Shown in pieces: positions 26,009 to 35,663 of a stretch of DNA of 64,000 bases. The stretch lies in the NCBI RefSeq assembly GCF_000775915.1, contig NZ_BBLT01000002.1, positions 620,001-684,000 of the forward strand, given 5' to 3'. Under the pieces are notes generated by a model, which was given only the letters and a program-made list of their open reading frames with translations, was not told the DNA's origin and made no database searches. Every line of letters starts with the position of its first letter. Within the stretch, counting starts at the first letter, position 1. A program made the translations under genes and the position numbers. Source of the DNA: Sporocytophaga myxococcoides (GTDB lineage: Bacteria > Bacteroidota > Bacteroidia > Cytophagales > Cytophagaceae).

Positions 26009-26677
26009 CTAAAATTTTAAAATTAGACTGACACCGGGAGTTAATAATTGTACACCAAAGTTATTTTCTTTACTTTTCTCGGTTCGGTTGGTTTGAGGGT
26101 CGGCGTGGTATTGATAGGTACTTTCCCTTCTGTAAAAGTTCAAAAATATTCTAGGAGACCAATATATACCTATTCCTAACGAACTGTTAAAACTATAAGA
26201 GGCCCCTATTGTATATCCTGCTCCGATTGTCTGACTATTGTGATTTGTTCTTTCGTATAAACTTGCGTTACTGTTATTATACACATTAGAAGAAGAAAAT
26301 CCATAAGATAAATCGGGGCCGTGAAATAACATTATCATAGGGGAGAGGTTGGATCTTTTCTCTATACCTAAGTAAACGTTATTGTTTTGGTTGGTTCTGC
26401 CTATTTTATTGTGATTAACATCATAAAAGTTAGGATCAAAATTAACGTAATCTCGTTCTGATTTGCTTTTAGTAAAATCGAACGTGATACCTGCCTTAAA
26501 AAAAGTTCTTGTGTTTAATCCTCTCTTATATGCAACTCCAGGGTTAAAGAAATTCACCCATACTTCATTTTTCTTAAACTGTATGCTATCCTGGGCTTTC
26601 AGTTTGCCAATTGAGAAAAACAATAAAAATATAATACTTTCGGAAAAAATGATTTTGTTAAAAATGCTCTGCCTCAT
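26009..26677 (-). CDS. Exported beta-rich protein, copy 2 (222 aa)
   Basis: Same length and architecture as the 24890-25558 protein: a signal peptide (ending LKAQ), barrel-like alternating strands, the shared motifs KRGLNxRTFFK and LFHGPDLSYGFS, and the same C-terminal LILKF. Divergence is concentrated in predicted loops. It lies immediately downstream of the response-regulator gene in the same direction, but has its own promoter copy in the 97-bp gap. Confidence 0.7.
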   Translation of the reverse strand: MRQSIFNKIIFSESIIFLLFFSIGKLKAQDSIQFKKNEVWVNFFNPGVAYKRGLNTRTFFKAGITFDFTKSKSERDYVNFDPNFYDVNHNKIGRTNQNNNVYLGIEKRSNLSPMIMLFHGPDLSYGFSSSNVYNNSNASLYERTNHNSQTIGAGYTIGASYSFNSSLGIGIYWSPRIFLNFYRRESTYQYHADPQTNRTEKSKENNFGVQLLTPGVSLILKF

Positions 26678-26773
26678 ATAGTTTTTTTATCAAAACTATG
26701 TATCTGAACCAGGAGCTGAAACAGGGATTGAGTATACGCAGTGAAATTTGAGGGAAAGCGGACTTTTTTTAGT
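26678..26773 (-). promoter_or_regulatory. Promoter/leader of copy 2
   Basis: On the minus strand TAGTTTTG (complement of 26691-26698) fits the Bacteroidota -7 element. The surrounding 96 bases are conserved in the duplicate at 25559-25657. An 8-bp hairpin (26678-26699) overlaps it. The conserved block upstream could bind the neighbouring LytTR regulator. Confidence 0.6.
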
Positions 26774-27517
26774 TTATAAAGAACCGTTTAAAAACTGAAA
26801 GAATAAGGATTTGGCTCTTTGTGAGATAATTACACTGCCTCCGTTTTTGAGCGTCAACGTTCCGTCATTCTTTATCTCTTCTATGAAATCAATATTGATC
26901 AGGTGACTTTTATGCACCCTGAAAAATTTGGATGTTGGTAGATTTTCCTCAAAATATTTTAGTGTTTTAGCCACTGTAATGATTCTTGAATCAGTCAGGA
27001 AAACCTTTGAATAATTAGAATCAGCATCGCAACGGATTATTTCATCTGCAGAAACTAAAATATGCCCGTCTTTAACTGATAAAGGAATTTTACTATTGGT
27101 GTTGGAGCGGGTAGATGCTAAAAGTTCTTGTAGTTTATCACGTGAATAAAGGCTTTGATTCCGCTTTTTGTATTTTTCTATAGTCTTTTCCAGCTTATCT
27201 ACATCAATAGGTTTTGTCAGATAATTTAGTGCGAGGTGATCAAAGGCTTTGTCACGGAATTCACCATAAGCGGTTGTAAATATGACTTCGTAATCCATTT
27301 CAGAAGTTTGTTCCAGTATTTCAAAGCCTGTATTGTTCCCCAATTTTATATCCAGAAATATGAGGTCTGGATTATGCTTCTTGATTTGAGCAACCGCCTG
27401 AGATACGTTGGACGCTGTTCCTGCAAGGTTAACTTCAGGAATAAAAGTATTGATGATATCTTTTAATACCTCAATGGCGGAAGGTTCATCATCTATGATC
27501 AAAGCCTTAATTGACAT
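26774..27517 (-). CDS. LytTR-family response regulator
   Basis: The 247-aa protein has an N-terminal receiver domain with the acidic pair Asp9-Asp10, the phospho-acceptor Asp56 in IFLDIKLG and the Lys in LTKPID. A C-terminal LytTR DNA-binding domain follows (about 140-245, with FRVHKSHLINIDFI). It acts as a transcription factor. It overlaps the upstream sensor kinase gene by 11 nt, so the two form an operon and a cognate pair. The nearest likely targets are the duplicated exported-protein genes immediately downstream. Confidence 0.93.
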   Translation of the reverse strand: MSIKALIIDDEPSAIEVLKDIINTFIPEVNLAGTASNVSQAVAQIKKHNPDLIFLDIKLGNNTGFEILEQTSEMDYEVIFTTAYGEFRDKAFDHLALNYLTKPIDVDKLEKTIEKYKKRNQSLYSRDKLQELLASTRSNTNSKIPLSVKDGHILVSADEIIRCDADSNYSKVFLTDSRIITVAKTLKYFEENLPTSKFFRVHKSHLINIDFIEEIKNDGTLTLKNGGSVIISQRAKSLFFQFLNGSL

Positions 27518-30326
27518 GCACTGATTTGTTTAATATTGGTAAAGTTATGATTACTTCTGAACCTGAGCTTTCAGTAAAAGAGTTAAATTCTATTTTTGCA
27601 TTTACTGAATGAACCTTATTAAGTATTTCAATACGCTCCATAATATTCTTCAGGGCTGTAGATCCTTCTTTATTTTTATATTCCGGAGAAAATCCTGTTC
27701 CGTTATCTTTTACGCTAAAGACGATATAATTATCATCTTTGGGGATAATTTTTATAGAGAGTGTTGCTTTATGCCCCTCATTGATCAGGGGGAACAGAGC
27801 ATGTTTAAATGCATTTTCAACGAGTGGTTGCACAAACATTGCAGGTATATAACTTCCATTAAAACTCTGATCCGGTTTGAGAAAATCTATTTCGACCTGA
27901 TTTTTCATTCTGAGATTTTCCAGTTGAAGGTACATATCAAGACTCTCGATCTCCTCGCCTAGTGTAATATATAATTCTCTTGAATGATCAAGATATTTCC
28001 TTATAAGGTTGGCAAATAGAACCAGATATTTGTTGGCTTTGCGCTTATCTTCTTTAATCACAAACTGCTGAATGGAATTCAGTGTATTGAACAGGAAATG
28101 GGGATTCATCTGGTTTCTGAGAGCAGATTGCTCTAATTGAAGAGCTCTGAGCTTTCTTTTTTGTATCCGTTTATAGTTGATAAACCATATATAAATGAGC
28201 AAGAACAAAACAACAATAGCAAGAAAAATAATAAGTGAAAGAAACCAGGCTGAATCAGTAAAATGAGCTTTTATTGTGAACGTTTGCTCAGCAGTTTGTT
28301 TACTAATTTTACCATGTTTGGAAATGGTCCTGACTTTAAATGTATATTTTCCTGGTTTTAGCCCACTATAAAAAACTTCATTATTAACCGCATTCAGCCA
28401 GGATTTGTCAATACCTTCAAGCATGTATTGATAAGTCATATCCCCAAGACTGGAAATAGAAATTCCTGAAAAACCAAAAGTTATGTTATTCTGATCCCAG
28501 TCAAGAACGATTTTTTTGCCAAAAATATAAGGTTCATTATTAACCTCAAGGGATGTGATAAAAGCCTTGGGTCGATCTTCTGATACTGATGCCTGTGATG
28601 GTATGAAATAAGATATACCTCTTTGGGAGGACACATATACAGTGTCCTGTTTAAGGCAGAAGGAGCTTAGTTGTATTGGCAACAAACCTTCAGAACCAGA
28701 ATATGAAATGATGTTAAAATTCCGGATATCCAGATAGTTCAAGCCGCGGTTGGTCAGTAACCATATATTCTTTTTCTCATCAGTATGTAATTCTGAGATA
28801 ATATCACCATTGAGGCCTTTTGATTCGGTAATCTGAATAATACTATCCTTATGAAGGATAAATAAACCATGACCGTATGTGGCAATAGCGGGAAAACGAG
28901 CAATGTTGGTGATTGCAGTTACTCTTTTCCCCTGAAGTATATTTCCGGAAAACTTAAGTGTATCCGAATGGTCAGAATAAATTTTTAGGCCTCCTAAAGT
29001 GCCTATATATAGGGTATTTCCAATGTATGCTGCCTCTGTTGTTCTGTAATCATACAGCTTTTTTATTTCATGGTCTATTCTGAAAAGCCCGACATTAGAA
29101 GCAACTAATAATTTACCGTTGTTAAAGCTCAGATCCTTGACGGCTATATCTGATATTGTTTTTGTAATAGTACCTGAATATTTGTATAATCCAAGGTCAC
29201 ATCCGATCCAGATAATCCCTTTGTCATCTTTTACAAATTTTTTGACTCGGTTATAAATTTTTCCTTTTTCTATTTGAATTTCTTTTATTGAATTACTTTT
29301 CCTGTTTATGATATAAAAGGAACCATGATCGGTACCGGCATAAATGATTTCTCCATCAGTATATAAGGATATGATAGGGGGTAATAATCGGTCTTGTTCA
29401 TCACGAAGTTCAAAAAAAGGTAACGAAGGAGCCATGTAAATCCCTTTTCCCAATGTGCTGATCCATACATTTCCTTCAGCGTCTTCAATCAAAGATGTAA
29501 TGATTGTTCCTGCTAGGTATTGCTGAGATTCTCCATTGTTGATATGATATAAGCCATTGCCAGTGCCAATCCAGGAATGCTCCTTAGAGTCTTTTAAATA
29601 ACATAAAACTTTTTCTGAAGGCACTTTGATGGTAAAGTTATTTCCTTCAATTAAATTTTTTTGTTCATTAAACTTAAATAAGTCGGGCTTTCTATACGAC
29701 CTGGAATAAAAATAAGTAGCAATCTCTTTTTTAAGGAGTGCAGAGCTTGTAAATATAAGAGTGTGATTCTGAGCGACTGCAATTATGGTATCATTCTTTT
29801 GTACAAAAACATTTACTGCATCGAACGTATCCTTTTTATCAGAATAGATCTTTATTCTATTGTCTGGTAATAAAACCTTTATCCCTTCTTCTTTTGAGGA
29901 AAACCATATGTTCCCTTTACTGTCAGGGTAAGCTTCTTTGACAAAATATGTAAAACTGAGTTTTTTCAGAAAAGGAGTGTTTCCTGAATGATGGATGAAG
30001 CCTTTATAGTAATAGGATAGTTGTCCATTATAACTTAAGAACCAGATTCTGCCTTTTTTATCTTCAACTATTTTAAATATTTCATTGTCTGCAAGACCGT
30101 TTTGGGTAGTGTAGTTTTTGAAGTCTTTACCATCAAAACGGCTGACCCCATTTTCTGAAGCAATCCAGATATAGCCCTCCTTGTCTTGTATAATGTCGTA
30201 GCAGACATTACTGGGCAATCCATTGCTTGAAGTAATATTTTTTAAAACCAGTTTTTGAGAATATACCGGAAAGAAAAACAATATTAAAAAGGTAAATAAT
30301 AGGAAAAATAATTTTTTACTAACCAT
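27507..30326 (-). CDS. Propeller-type LytS-like sensor histidine kinase (939 aa)
   Basis: A signal peptide (about 1-23) leads into a periplasmic double-propeller built from regulator-propeller repeats (about 30-600; for example DKEGYIWIASENGVSRFDGK) and a Y_Y_Y-type beta domain (about 610-680). One membrane helix follows (about 690-715). The cytoplasmic LytS-type kinase has the phospho-acceptor His743 in NPHFLFNTL and an ATPase part with VENAFKHAL and DNGTGFS. Such sensors are typical of Bacteroidota. The partner is the overlapping LytTR regulator. Confidence 0.93.
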   Translation of the reverse strand: MVSKKLFFLLFTFLILFFFPVYSQKLVLKNITSSNGLPSNVCYDIIQDKEGYIWIASENGVSRFDGKDFKNYTTQNGLADNEIFKIVEDKKGRIWFLSYNGQLSYYYKGFIHHSGNTPFLKKLSFTYFVKEAYPDSKGNIWFSSKEEGIKVLLPDNRIKIYSDKKDTFDAVNVFVQKNDTIIAVAQNHTLIFTSSALLKKEIATYFYSRSYRKPDLFKFNEQKNLIEGNNFTIKVPSEKVLCYLKDSKEHSWIGTGNGLYHINNGESQQYLAGTIITSLIEDAEGNVWISTLGKGIYMAPSLPFFELRDEQDRLLPPIISLYTDGEIIYAGTDHGSFYIINRKSNSIKEIQIEKGKIYNRVKKFVKDDKGIIWIGCDLGLYKYSGTITKTISDIAVKDLSFNNGKLLVASNVGLFRIDHEIKKLYDYRTTEAAYIGNTLYIGTLGGLKIYSDHSDTLKFSGNILQGKRVTAITNIARFPAIATYGHGLFILHKDSIIQITESKGLNGDIISELHTDEKKNIWLLTNRGLNYLDIRNFNIISYSGSEGLLPIQLSSFCLKQDTVYVSSQRGISYFIPSQASVSEDRPKAFITSLEVNNEPYIFGKKIVLDWDQNNITFGFSGISISSLGDMTYQYMLEGIDKSWLNAVNNEVFYSGLKPGKYTFKVRTISKHGKISKQTAEQTFTIKAHFTDSAWFLSLIIFLAIVVLFLLIYIWFINYKRIQKRKLRALQLEQSALRNQMNPHFLFNTLNSIQQFVIKEDKRKANKYLVLFANLIRKYLDHSRELYITLGEEIESLDMYLQLENLRMKNQVEIDFLKPDQSFNGSYIPAMFVQPLVENAFKHALFPLINEGHKATLSIKIIPKDDNYIVFSVKDNGTGFSPEYKNKEGSTALKNIMERIEILNKVHSVNAKIEFNSFTESSGSEVIITLPILNKSVHVN

Positions 30327-30476
30327 AGAATAAAAATATCTATTTTTGTTAAGGAAAAAAAACTGAAGAAGATTTCCATATATCTTAGTGAAAGGCTGGT
30401 GCTGGAAATGCTTAAGTTTTTAGTTTTTAGTTGATTATGATTTTTGTTAGGTGTATAACGTTTAATTTTTATAAAG

Positions 30477-30833
30477 ATGAATAAATCAAAAAAATTAAAA
30501 TCCGGAGGTTTAGCAATTGTATTTTTACTATCTCTTTTTACTTTATATTCCTGCGGTTGTAAGTGCGATTGTATTAAAGGATCAGAATGTTCAAAAGTGT
30601 CAATTTATTTAAATGCAGATGGTAGTTTGGCTTTTGAAAAGGAGTATTGTCAAAATTATGATCGTTATGATGAGAATGAGTTAATAAAAGATTCAATCGA
30701 TCAGATTGTAAAAGTATATCCTGCCAGTGAATATAAAATTGTTACGAAGGATACTTCTTATATTGAAGACCGAATACAAACCAAACAATGTAAAGGAAAT
30801 CCTCCTGATTATTCCTGCGAATGTGCTAAATGA
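30477..30833 (+). CDS. Cysteine-rich small lipoprotein (118 aa)
   Basis: The signal peptide ends in TLYSC, a lipobox, with the mature protein starting CGCKCDC. About ten Cys in a short protein, some at the C-terminus (CKGNPPDYSCECAK), suggest disulfides or metal binding outside the cytoplasm. It is divergent from the sensor kinase gene. Unrecognised family. Confidence 0.7.
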   Translation: MNKSKKLKSGGLAIVFLLSLFTLYSCGCKCDCIKGSECSKVSIYLNADGSLAFEKEYCQNYDRYDENELIKDSIDQIVKVYPASEYKIVTKDTSYIEDRIQTKQCKGNPPDYSCECAK

Positions 30834-30958
30834 AAAGTAAACAAATTATATATAAGTGATAATTTCATTAGTATTTTTTGCTGAATCAGTTTTAATGAAT
30901 ATTTATTCCACAATTTAATTATTCGATTCATATATGATAAGTATCTTTTAATTAAAAT

Positions 30959-31130
30959 ATGAAACAATTTTTTCTGGCGATAGCAGCTTTGTTGTGGTCT
31001 TTAATTACAGGATTCCATAATTCCATAATTTATCTATTGAATTATGTACAGCTAAAAAACATGAAGTCACAGTTAAAACAAATATCCTTTTACCAGAACT
31101 TGGATATACTTCAATTAAGGAAAAAGTAAT
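30959..31130 (+). pseudogene. Broken 5' duplicate of the DUF3298-like gene
   Basis: From ATG 30959 the DNA closely copies the first about 170 bases of the gene at 31504. It includes the signal-peptide start (MKQFFLAIA versus MKRFFLAIA) and the stretch encoding EVTVKTNILLPE. A short tandem duplication of CCATAATT near 31017 shifts the frame, and similarity stops near 31130. It is a truncated, frameshifted gene fragment. Confidence 0.75.
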
Positions 31131-31198
31131 GCAGGTAGGAATGATTTTATTAATAGCAGTTATGTCTATTTTTTCTTGTTTGAATAATCAGAAATAGC

Positions 31199-31468
31199 AT
31201 GAGACTTAATGATATTGAGAAAAGTATAGTCGGTTTGGTGGTCTTGGTATTTTCATTCCTGGTATGGAGATTCAATTTCACAACTGTTGATATTGATTTA
31301 GTTATAGACTTTTTTATTCATGTGTTTATGGGATTGATATACTTTTATTGTTCACTTAATATCGACAGCAAGTCCTTAAGGTTTTTCTGGCTAATATTGG
31401 GAATTCCACTCTATGGGATACTGTTTATCGGGTATTGCATTGTCTTTGCAATTGCAGCAAGTTTATAG
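31199..31468 (+). CDS. Small hypothetical membrane protein (89 aa)
   Basis: Three hydrophobic segments (about residues 8-25, 31-50 and 60-88) with few charged residues. It lies between the broken duplicate and the intact DUF3298-like gene. The sequence gives no function. Confidence 0.55.
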   Translation: MRLNDIEKSIVGLVVLVFSFLVWRFNFTTVDIDLVIDFFIHVFMGLIYFYCSLNIDSKSLRFFWLILGIPLYGILFIGYCIVFAIAASL

Positions 31469-31503
31469 CTTGATCCATTGAATATCATTTTTTTGATTAG
31501 AAT

Positions 31504-32331
31504 ATGAAACGATTTTTTCTGGCGATAGCATCACTTATTCTGGTCCCAATTACGGGATTTCATAATTTATCTATTGAATCAATTACTATTGAAAAACAAG
31601 AAGTCACAGTTAAAACAAATATCCTTTTACCAGAACCTGGATATACTTCAATTAAGGAAAAGATAATTCAAATAAGTAAAAAGGACTATGATGACTGCTA
31701 TTCAGGAAACTGGGATTTGAATATTCCAATACTAACTGATTTACCCAATAAGGATCTAAGGCATAAAGTTAATGATAGCATTAACAAAATAGTCTATCGA
31801 ATTCTGGCTGATACTTTACACTATGAAAGTAATAGTGGTGAAATTTCTGATTGTGGTAATCTGTTTGATAATCCCGGAACTACTCATCTCTATTATAAGG
31901 TGGGAAAGAATTCCAGGAAGATTTTAAGTATTAATATATATGAGGATTATGTTTCAGGAGGTCATGGTGTAGGCTATGGTACACACTTCTACGCTTTCAA
32001 TATTGATATTCTTAACAAGAGAACATTATTAATCGAAGATCTGTTTGATACTGCCAATAGTAAAAAGCTATCGAATTATCTTAAATCTAAAGAAAGTCTT
32101 AATGAAGAAATTTTATTTGATGAGAATTTTAATATTTGGGGACATTCAGGGCATATGAGAGGGGAGATCTATGATTATGTTGGATTTAGAATTGAAGATA
32201 AATCCTTAATTCTTAGCTATAGCCAGGATTTCTTTCGAGCTAATAGGATCGAAGATGTAGAATTGCCATTAAAAGATATCAAGCCATTCATGAAGAAAAA
32301 ATACCGATGGATCTGTGAAGGTAGTGAATAG
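31504..32331 (+). CDS. Exported DUF3298-like protein (275 aa)
   Basis: A signal peptide (about 1-22) precedes a domain with the pattern seen in RsiV/PdaC-type DUF4163-DUF3298 proteins. Its core is VSGGHGVGYGTHFYAFNID, followed by LLIEDLF. Such domains occur in extracytoplasmic proteins that bind lysozyme or modify the envelope in other phyla. The Bacteroidota members are uncharacterised. A damaged copy of its 5' end lies 545 bases upstream. Confidence 0.75.
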   Translation: MKRFFLAIASLILVPITGFHNLSIESITIEKQEVTVKTNILLPEPGYTSIKEKIIQISKKDYDDCYSGNWDLNIPILTDLPNKDLRHKVNDSINKIVYRILADTLHYESNSGEISDCGNLFDNPGTTHLYYKVGKNSRKILSINIYEDYVSGGHGVGYGTHFYAFNIDILNKRTLLIEDLFDTANSKKLSNYLKSKESLNEEILFDENFNIWGHSGHMRGEIYDYVGFRIEDKSLILSYSQDFFRANRIEDVELPLKDIKPFMKKKYRWICEGSE

Positions 32332-32578
32332 TATAATAAATATTTATTGTTTTTTATTATATGCAATTCACAATCCAAGCATTAATGCTGATACGGTTCT
32401 TCTTTCCATGTTTGTCTCTTTGTGTTTTTGGATAGTACAACTATTAGAAGTAATTCGTTTTATTCGAAAATGTTTAAATAATGAATCTTGTTTATGGCAC
32501 AAAAGGGTAGGAATCCCTATAGTCTTTAAGAGTTGTTTACTGTTGAGCTGTTATAATTCAGGTTTATTTGTCTTCTGA
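32315..32578 (+). CDS. Possible small membrane protein (87 aa)
   Basis: It overlaps the end of the DUF3298-like gene by 17 nt and contains two hydrophobic stretches and several Cys. Codon composition is not decisive, and it may be a chance frame. Confidence 0.3.
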   Translation: MKVVNSIINIYCFLLYAIHNPSINADTVLLSMFVSLCFWIVQLLEVIRFIRKCLNNESCLWHKRVGIPIVFKSCLLLSCYNSGLFVF

Positions 32579-32665
32579 TTAGTAAACAATATAACTTCAC
32601 AGAGAAAACTCTGTTATTATTTTACTCGCCTAAAAATTTTCTTTATTGATAACTTGTTATAGTAA

Positions 32666-33577
32666 ATGGTATTAAAACCCAGTTTAAGTTTGTTCCGCAT
32701 TGTAAAATTTACCTGGAAGGTGGATCTATTGATCATTGTAACGTGCATTGCTACCTACTATGTTCATGAGCATGTAATACCCCTGGCTATACTTTTGCCC
32801 CCAATGTTACCGACATTATTAGGAACTGCTCTCGCATTCTTCGTGGGTTTTAGTAATAATCAGGCTTATGACAGATGGTGGGAAGCTCGCATTATCTGGG
32901 GAGCTCTGGTAAACGACTCCCGCAGTTGGGCACGTAATATATTGCAATATACCAATCCAGGAAATTTAAGTGTGGAAGAACTGGAGCTTATCAAAAGTAA
33001 GATGATTCTTCGTCAGATTGGCTTTGTCTATGCACTGAAAGAATCACTTCGGAAAAAAACGGATGGTTATTATAAGCAGTTTTTTACGAATCAGGAGCTT
33101 GAACAATTAAGTAAAGAAGACAATATTCCCAATGGAATCCTTTCTCTTAATGCCAGGGATTTGGAGTATTTGACAAAGCAAAATTGCATAAGTGAATTTC
33201 GCTTTATGCAGTTCAATGGATTTCTTACATTGTTTACTGATCATATGGGAAAATCAGAACGGATCAATAATACCGTGTTCCCTACTTCTTATATTTATTT
33301 CACTAAACTTTTTATTTGGGTGCTGGTGATTTTTATAACCATTATCCTTGCAGATAGTGTGGGTGTCTGGTCAATTATTCTTGGCTGGATTATGGGTTTT
33401 GTATTTCATGTATCTCATCAAAATGGAATGGCATTGATGGAGCCGTTTCAGGAAGTTCCCTCCGGTATGCCATTAAATCAGATATCAAGAGTTATTGAAA
33501 TTAATCTTCTTCAGATGTTGGGGGAGAAAAAAGTGCCTGAGCCAGTAACGGCTGTAAATGGGGAATATATTCTTTGA
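32666..33577 (+). CDS. Bestrophin-like (UPF0187) membrane channel protein
   Basis: The 303-aa protein has the family start, a membrane-proximal helix followed by ALAFFVGFSNNQAYDRWWEARIIWGALVNDSR. That includes the conserved RWWEAR motif lining the bestrophin pore entry. About four membrane helices are visible. Bacterial homologues form pentameric ion channels in the inner membrane. It is a single gene with the usual length for the family. Confidence 0.88.
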   Translation: MVLKPSLSLFRIVKFTWKVDLLIIVTCIATYYVHEHVIPLAILLPPMLPTLLGTALAFFVGFSNNQAYDRWWEARIIWGALVNDSRSWARNILQYTNPGNLSVEELELIKSKMILRQIGFVYALKESLRKKTDGYYKQFFTNQELEQLSKEDNIPNGILSLNARDLEYLTKQNCISEFRFMQFNGFLTLFTDHMGKSERINNTVFPTSYIYFTKLFIWVLVIFITIILADSVGVWSIILGWIMGFVFHVSHQNGMALMEPFQEVPSGMPLNQISRVIEINLLQMLGEKKVPEPVTAVNGEYIL

Positions 33578-34066
33578 TTTTTTTGAGAAAGTTTTTGATT
33601 TAAAAAAATCTGTCTTTTGTCAGTATTTTTCCTTTAGAATAAAAATTGTGCTGAATACTTTTAATCTTCTGAAGAAAGCCTATAAATTGTTCAATGTTAA
33701 AAGAAAATGGGGGTAATAGAGAGAGCTGTAAAAAAAGGTTTGTGAGAGAGGATTCAGGGAGTATGATTCTGTTAGAGCTGTATTACAGTATTTTAATTGT
33801 TCTCTCCTTGAATTATTATTGTAAGACGTATAAAACAAATCTATTTTGGTCTCGTAAATTAATCTCCAAATCGAATGGTTTGAGCTTTAGCCACTAAAAA
33901 TTTTTGTTGGATTGATTATCCAAAAACATCAGTAAAAGGGCCAATAAAGAAAAATAACAGTATACCGAGCAGGAGTGGTACAATAATTATATGATTAAAA
34001 TTTTGCAGATAGTTTGGCACTCTGTCTATTGCAATATCTGCTCTTATAAATATTGATAGTTCATGG
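33578..34066. other. Intergenic, with a possible minus-strand gene remnant
   Basis: No complete gene is accepted. On the minus strand about 33918-34125 is open and encodes a plausible membrane segment (IIIVPLLLGILLFFFIG), but it has no start codon and overlaps the next gene. It may be a remnant. Confidence 0.35.
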
Positions 34067-35497
34067 ATGATAAAAATAATAATGATTACATCTAACAGGA
34101 ACAGACATTGTCTTTTTTATATTCTTTTGGCGACCTTTGTTTCGTTGCAACTTTTTGGGCAAGACACTTCAAAAGTAGTAAATGATATTACCCAATTAAA
34201 CCCAATCAAAGTAAATGCAATCATTTCTCCAACAAGTACTGCTGAAATAATGGTTGCAGTAAAAAATCATAATGGACCTGTTTCGATTGGTGGAGGACGC
34301 TATAGCATGGGCGGGCAGACGGCAGTCGAACAAGCATTGCATATAGATATGAGAGGCTTTGACAGTATCATTTGCTTTTCCAAAGAGAAAAAAGAAATTA
34401 CAGTTCAGGCAGGAATAACATGGAGGAAAATTCAAGAGTTTATAGATCCATATGACTTGTCAGTACAAATAATGCAGACCTATGCCAACTTTACAGTTGG
34501 AGGTTCATTAAGTGTTAATGTTCATGGAAGATATATTGGAGGTGGCCCTGTTGTTTTATCTGTTAAAGAAATAAAAATAATTTTGGCTAATGGTGATATA
34601 GTAGCTGCAAGTCCAACAGAAAACAAAGAAGTATTTTATGGAGCAATTGGTGGTTACGGTGGCCTTGGTGTCATCGTTGAGGCAACATTATTTTTAACTG
34701 ATAACGATAAAGTTGAACGAACAGATAAGGTACTTTTAATTAGAAAATACAAACAGTTTTTTGTGGACAATATCAGAAGTGATTCATTAGTTGTTTTTCA
34801 CAATGCTGATATCTATCCTAATCGATATAGAAAAGTAAGAGAAATTTCATATCGCAAAACATCAAGAGATGTTACGATAGGTTATAGGTTAAAACCTAAT
34901 GATAAAAAATACAGGTTCAATAAATTTGCTTTTAAAATAGTCTCTGAGTTCCCGGCAGGAAAATGGTTAAGACAGCATTTACTGGAACCCATTTTATATA
35001 TAGGTAAACCAGTAGAGTGGAGAAATTATGAAGCGAGTTACGACGTTCTTGAATTAGAGCCTAAATCAAGAGAAAAATCAACTTACGTTCTTCAGGAGTA
35101 TTTTGTGCCAATTGAAAAGTTTGACGATTTTTATCCCCTAATGTCAGAGATCTTAAGAAAGAACAAAGTAAACGTTATAAATATTTCTATACGACATGCA
35201 AAACAAGATCCAGGAACAACACTCGCTTGGGCAAGGACAGAAGTATTTGCTTTTGTACTTTATTATAAACAAGGAACGAAACAGGCTAATAAAGATGATG
35301 TAAGGAAATGGACACAACAATTGATTGATGCATCTATATCATGCGATGGAACCTACTATCTTCCTTATCAGATTCATGCATCGAATGAACAATTTTTTAA
35401 AGCATATCCTAATGCCGATAGTCTTTTCAGGCTTAAAAAACAAATTGATCCAACATATAAATTCAGAAATAAGTTATGGGAAACTTACTACAAATAA
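34067..35497 (+). CDS. Exported FAD-linked oxidase (gulonolactone-oxidase-like)
   Basis: The 476-aa protein has a signal-peptide-like N-terminus (hydrophobic about 15-30, ending LFGQ). It then has a PCMH-type FAD-binding domain with VSIGGGRYSMGGQ (about residues 77-89) and NFTVGGSLSVNVHGR, where a VNVHGR-type motif contacts FAD. The C-terminal substrate domain resembles sugar-acid or aldonolactone oxidases. The exact substrate is unknown. Export of the folded flavoprotein would be unusual, since no twin-arginine is seen, and the hydrophobic start could instead be an anchor. It is a single gene. Confidence 0.82.
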   Translation: MIKIIMITSNRNRHCLFYILLATFVSLQLFGQDTSKVVNDITQLNPIKVNAIISPTSTAEIMVAVKNHNGPVSIGGGRYSMGGQTAVEQALHIDMRGFDSIICFSKEKKEITVQAGITWRKIQEFIDPYDLSVQIMQTYANFTVGGSLSVNVHGRYIGGGPVVLSVKEIKIILANGDIVAASPTENKEVFYGAIGGYGGLGVIVEATLFLTDNDKVERTDKVLLIRKYKQFFVDNIRSDSLVVFHNADIYPNRYRKVREISYRKTSRDVTIGYRLKPNDKKYRFNKFAFKIVSEFPAGKWLRQHLLEPILYIGKPVEWRNYEASYDVLELEPKSREKSTYVLQEYFVPIEKFDDFYPLMSEILRKNKVNVINISIRHAKQDPGTTLAWARTEVFAFVLYYKQGTKQANKDDVRKWTQQLIDASISCDGTYYLPYQIHASNEQFFKAYPNADSLFRLKKQIDPTYKFRNKLWETYYK

Positions 35498-35663
35498 CAA
35501 GGCTTTAATAAGATTTCTGACAATTGCAATGTTGAATATTATAGATTGAAAAGTTGAAATATATTTGAATATTCTTAACATACAAATGAAAATCGACTGT
35601 TTGAAAAATGCTGGTTTTTAACTTGAAAAATATTAGTTTTAAATTCAACAAAAAAATAAGGAT

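Noticed and set aside
33694-33897. 67-aa plus-strand frame downstream of the bestrophin-like gene
   Set aside because: Low-complexity sequence without domain or conserved signal; probably chance.
33918-34125. Minus-strand frame encoding a membrane-like segment
   Set aside because: No start codon is present and it overlaps the FAD oxidase gene; at most a remnant.
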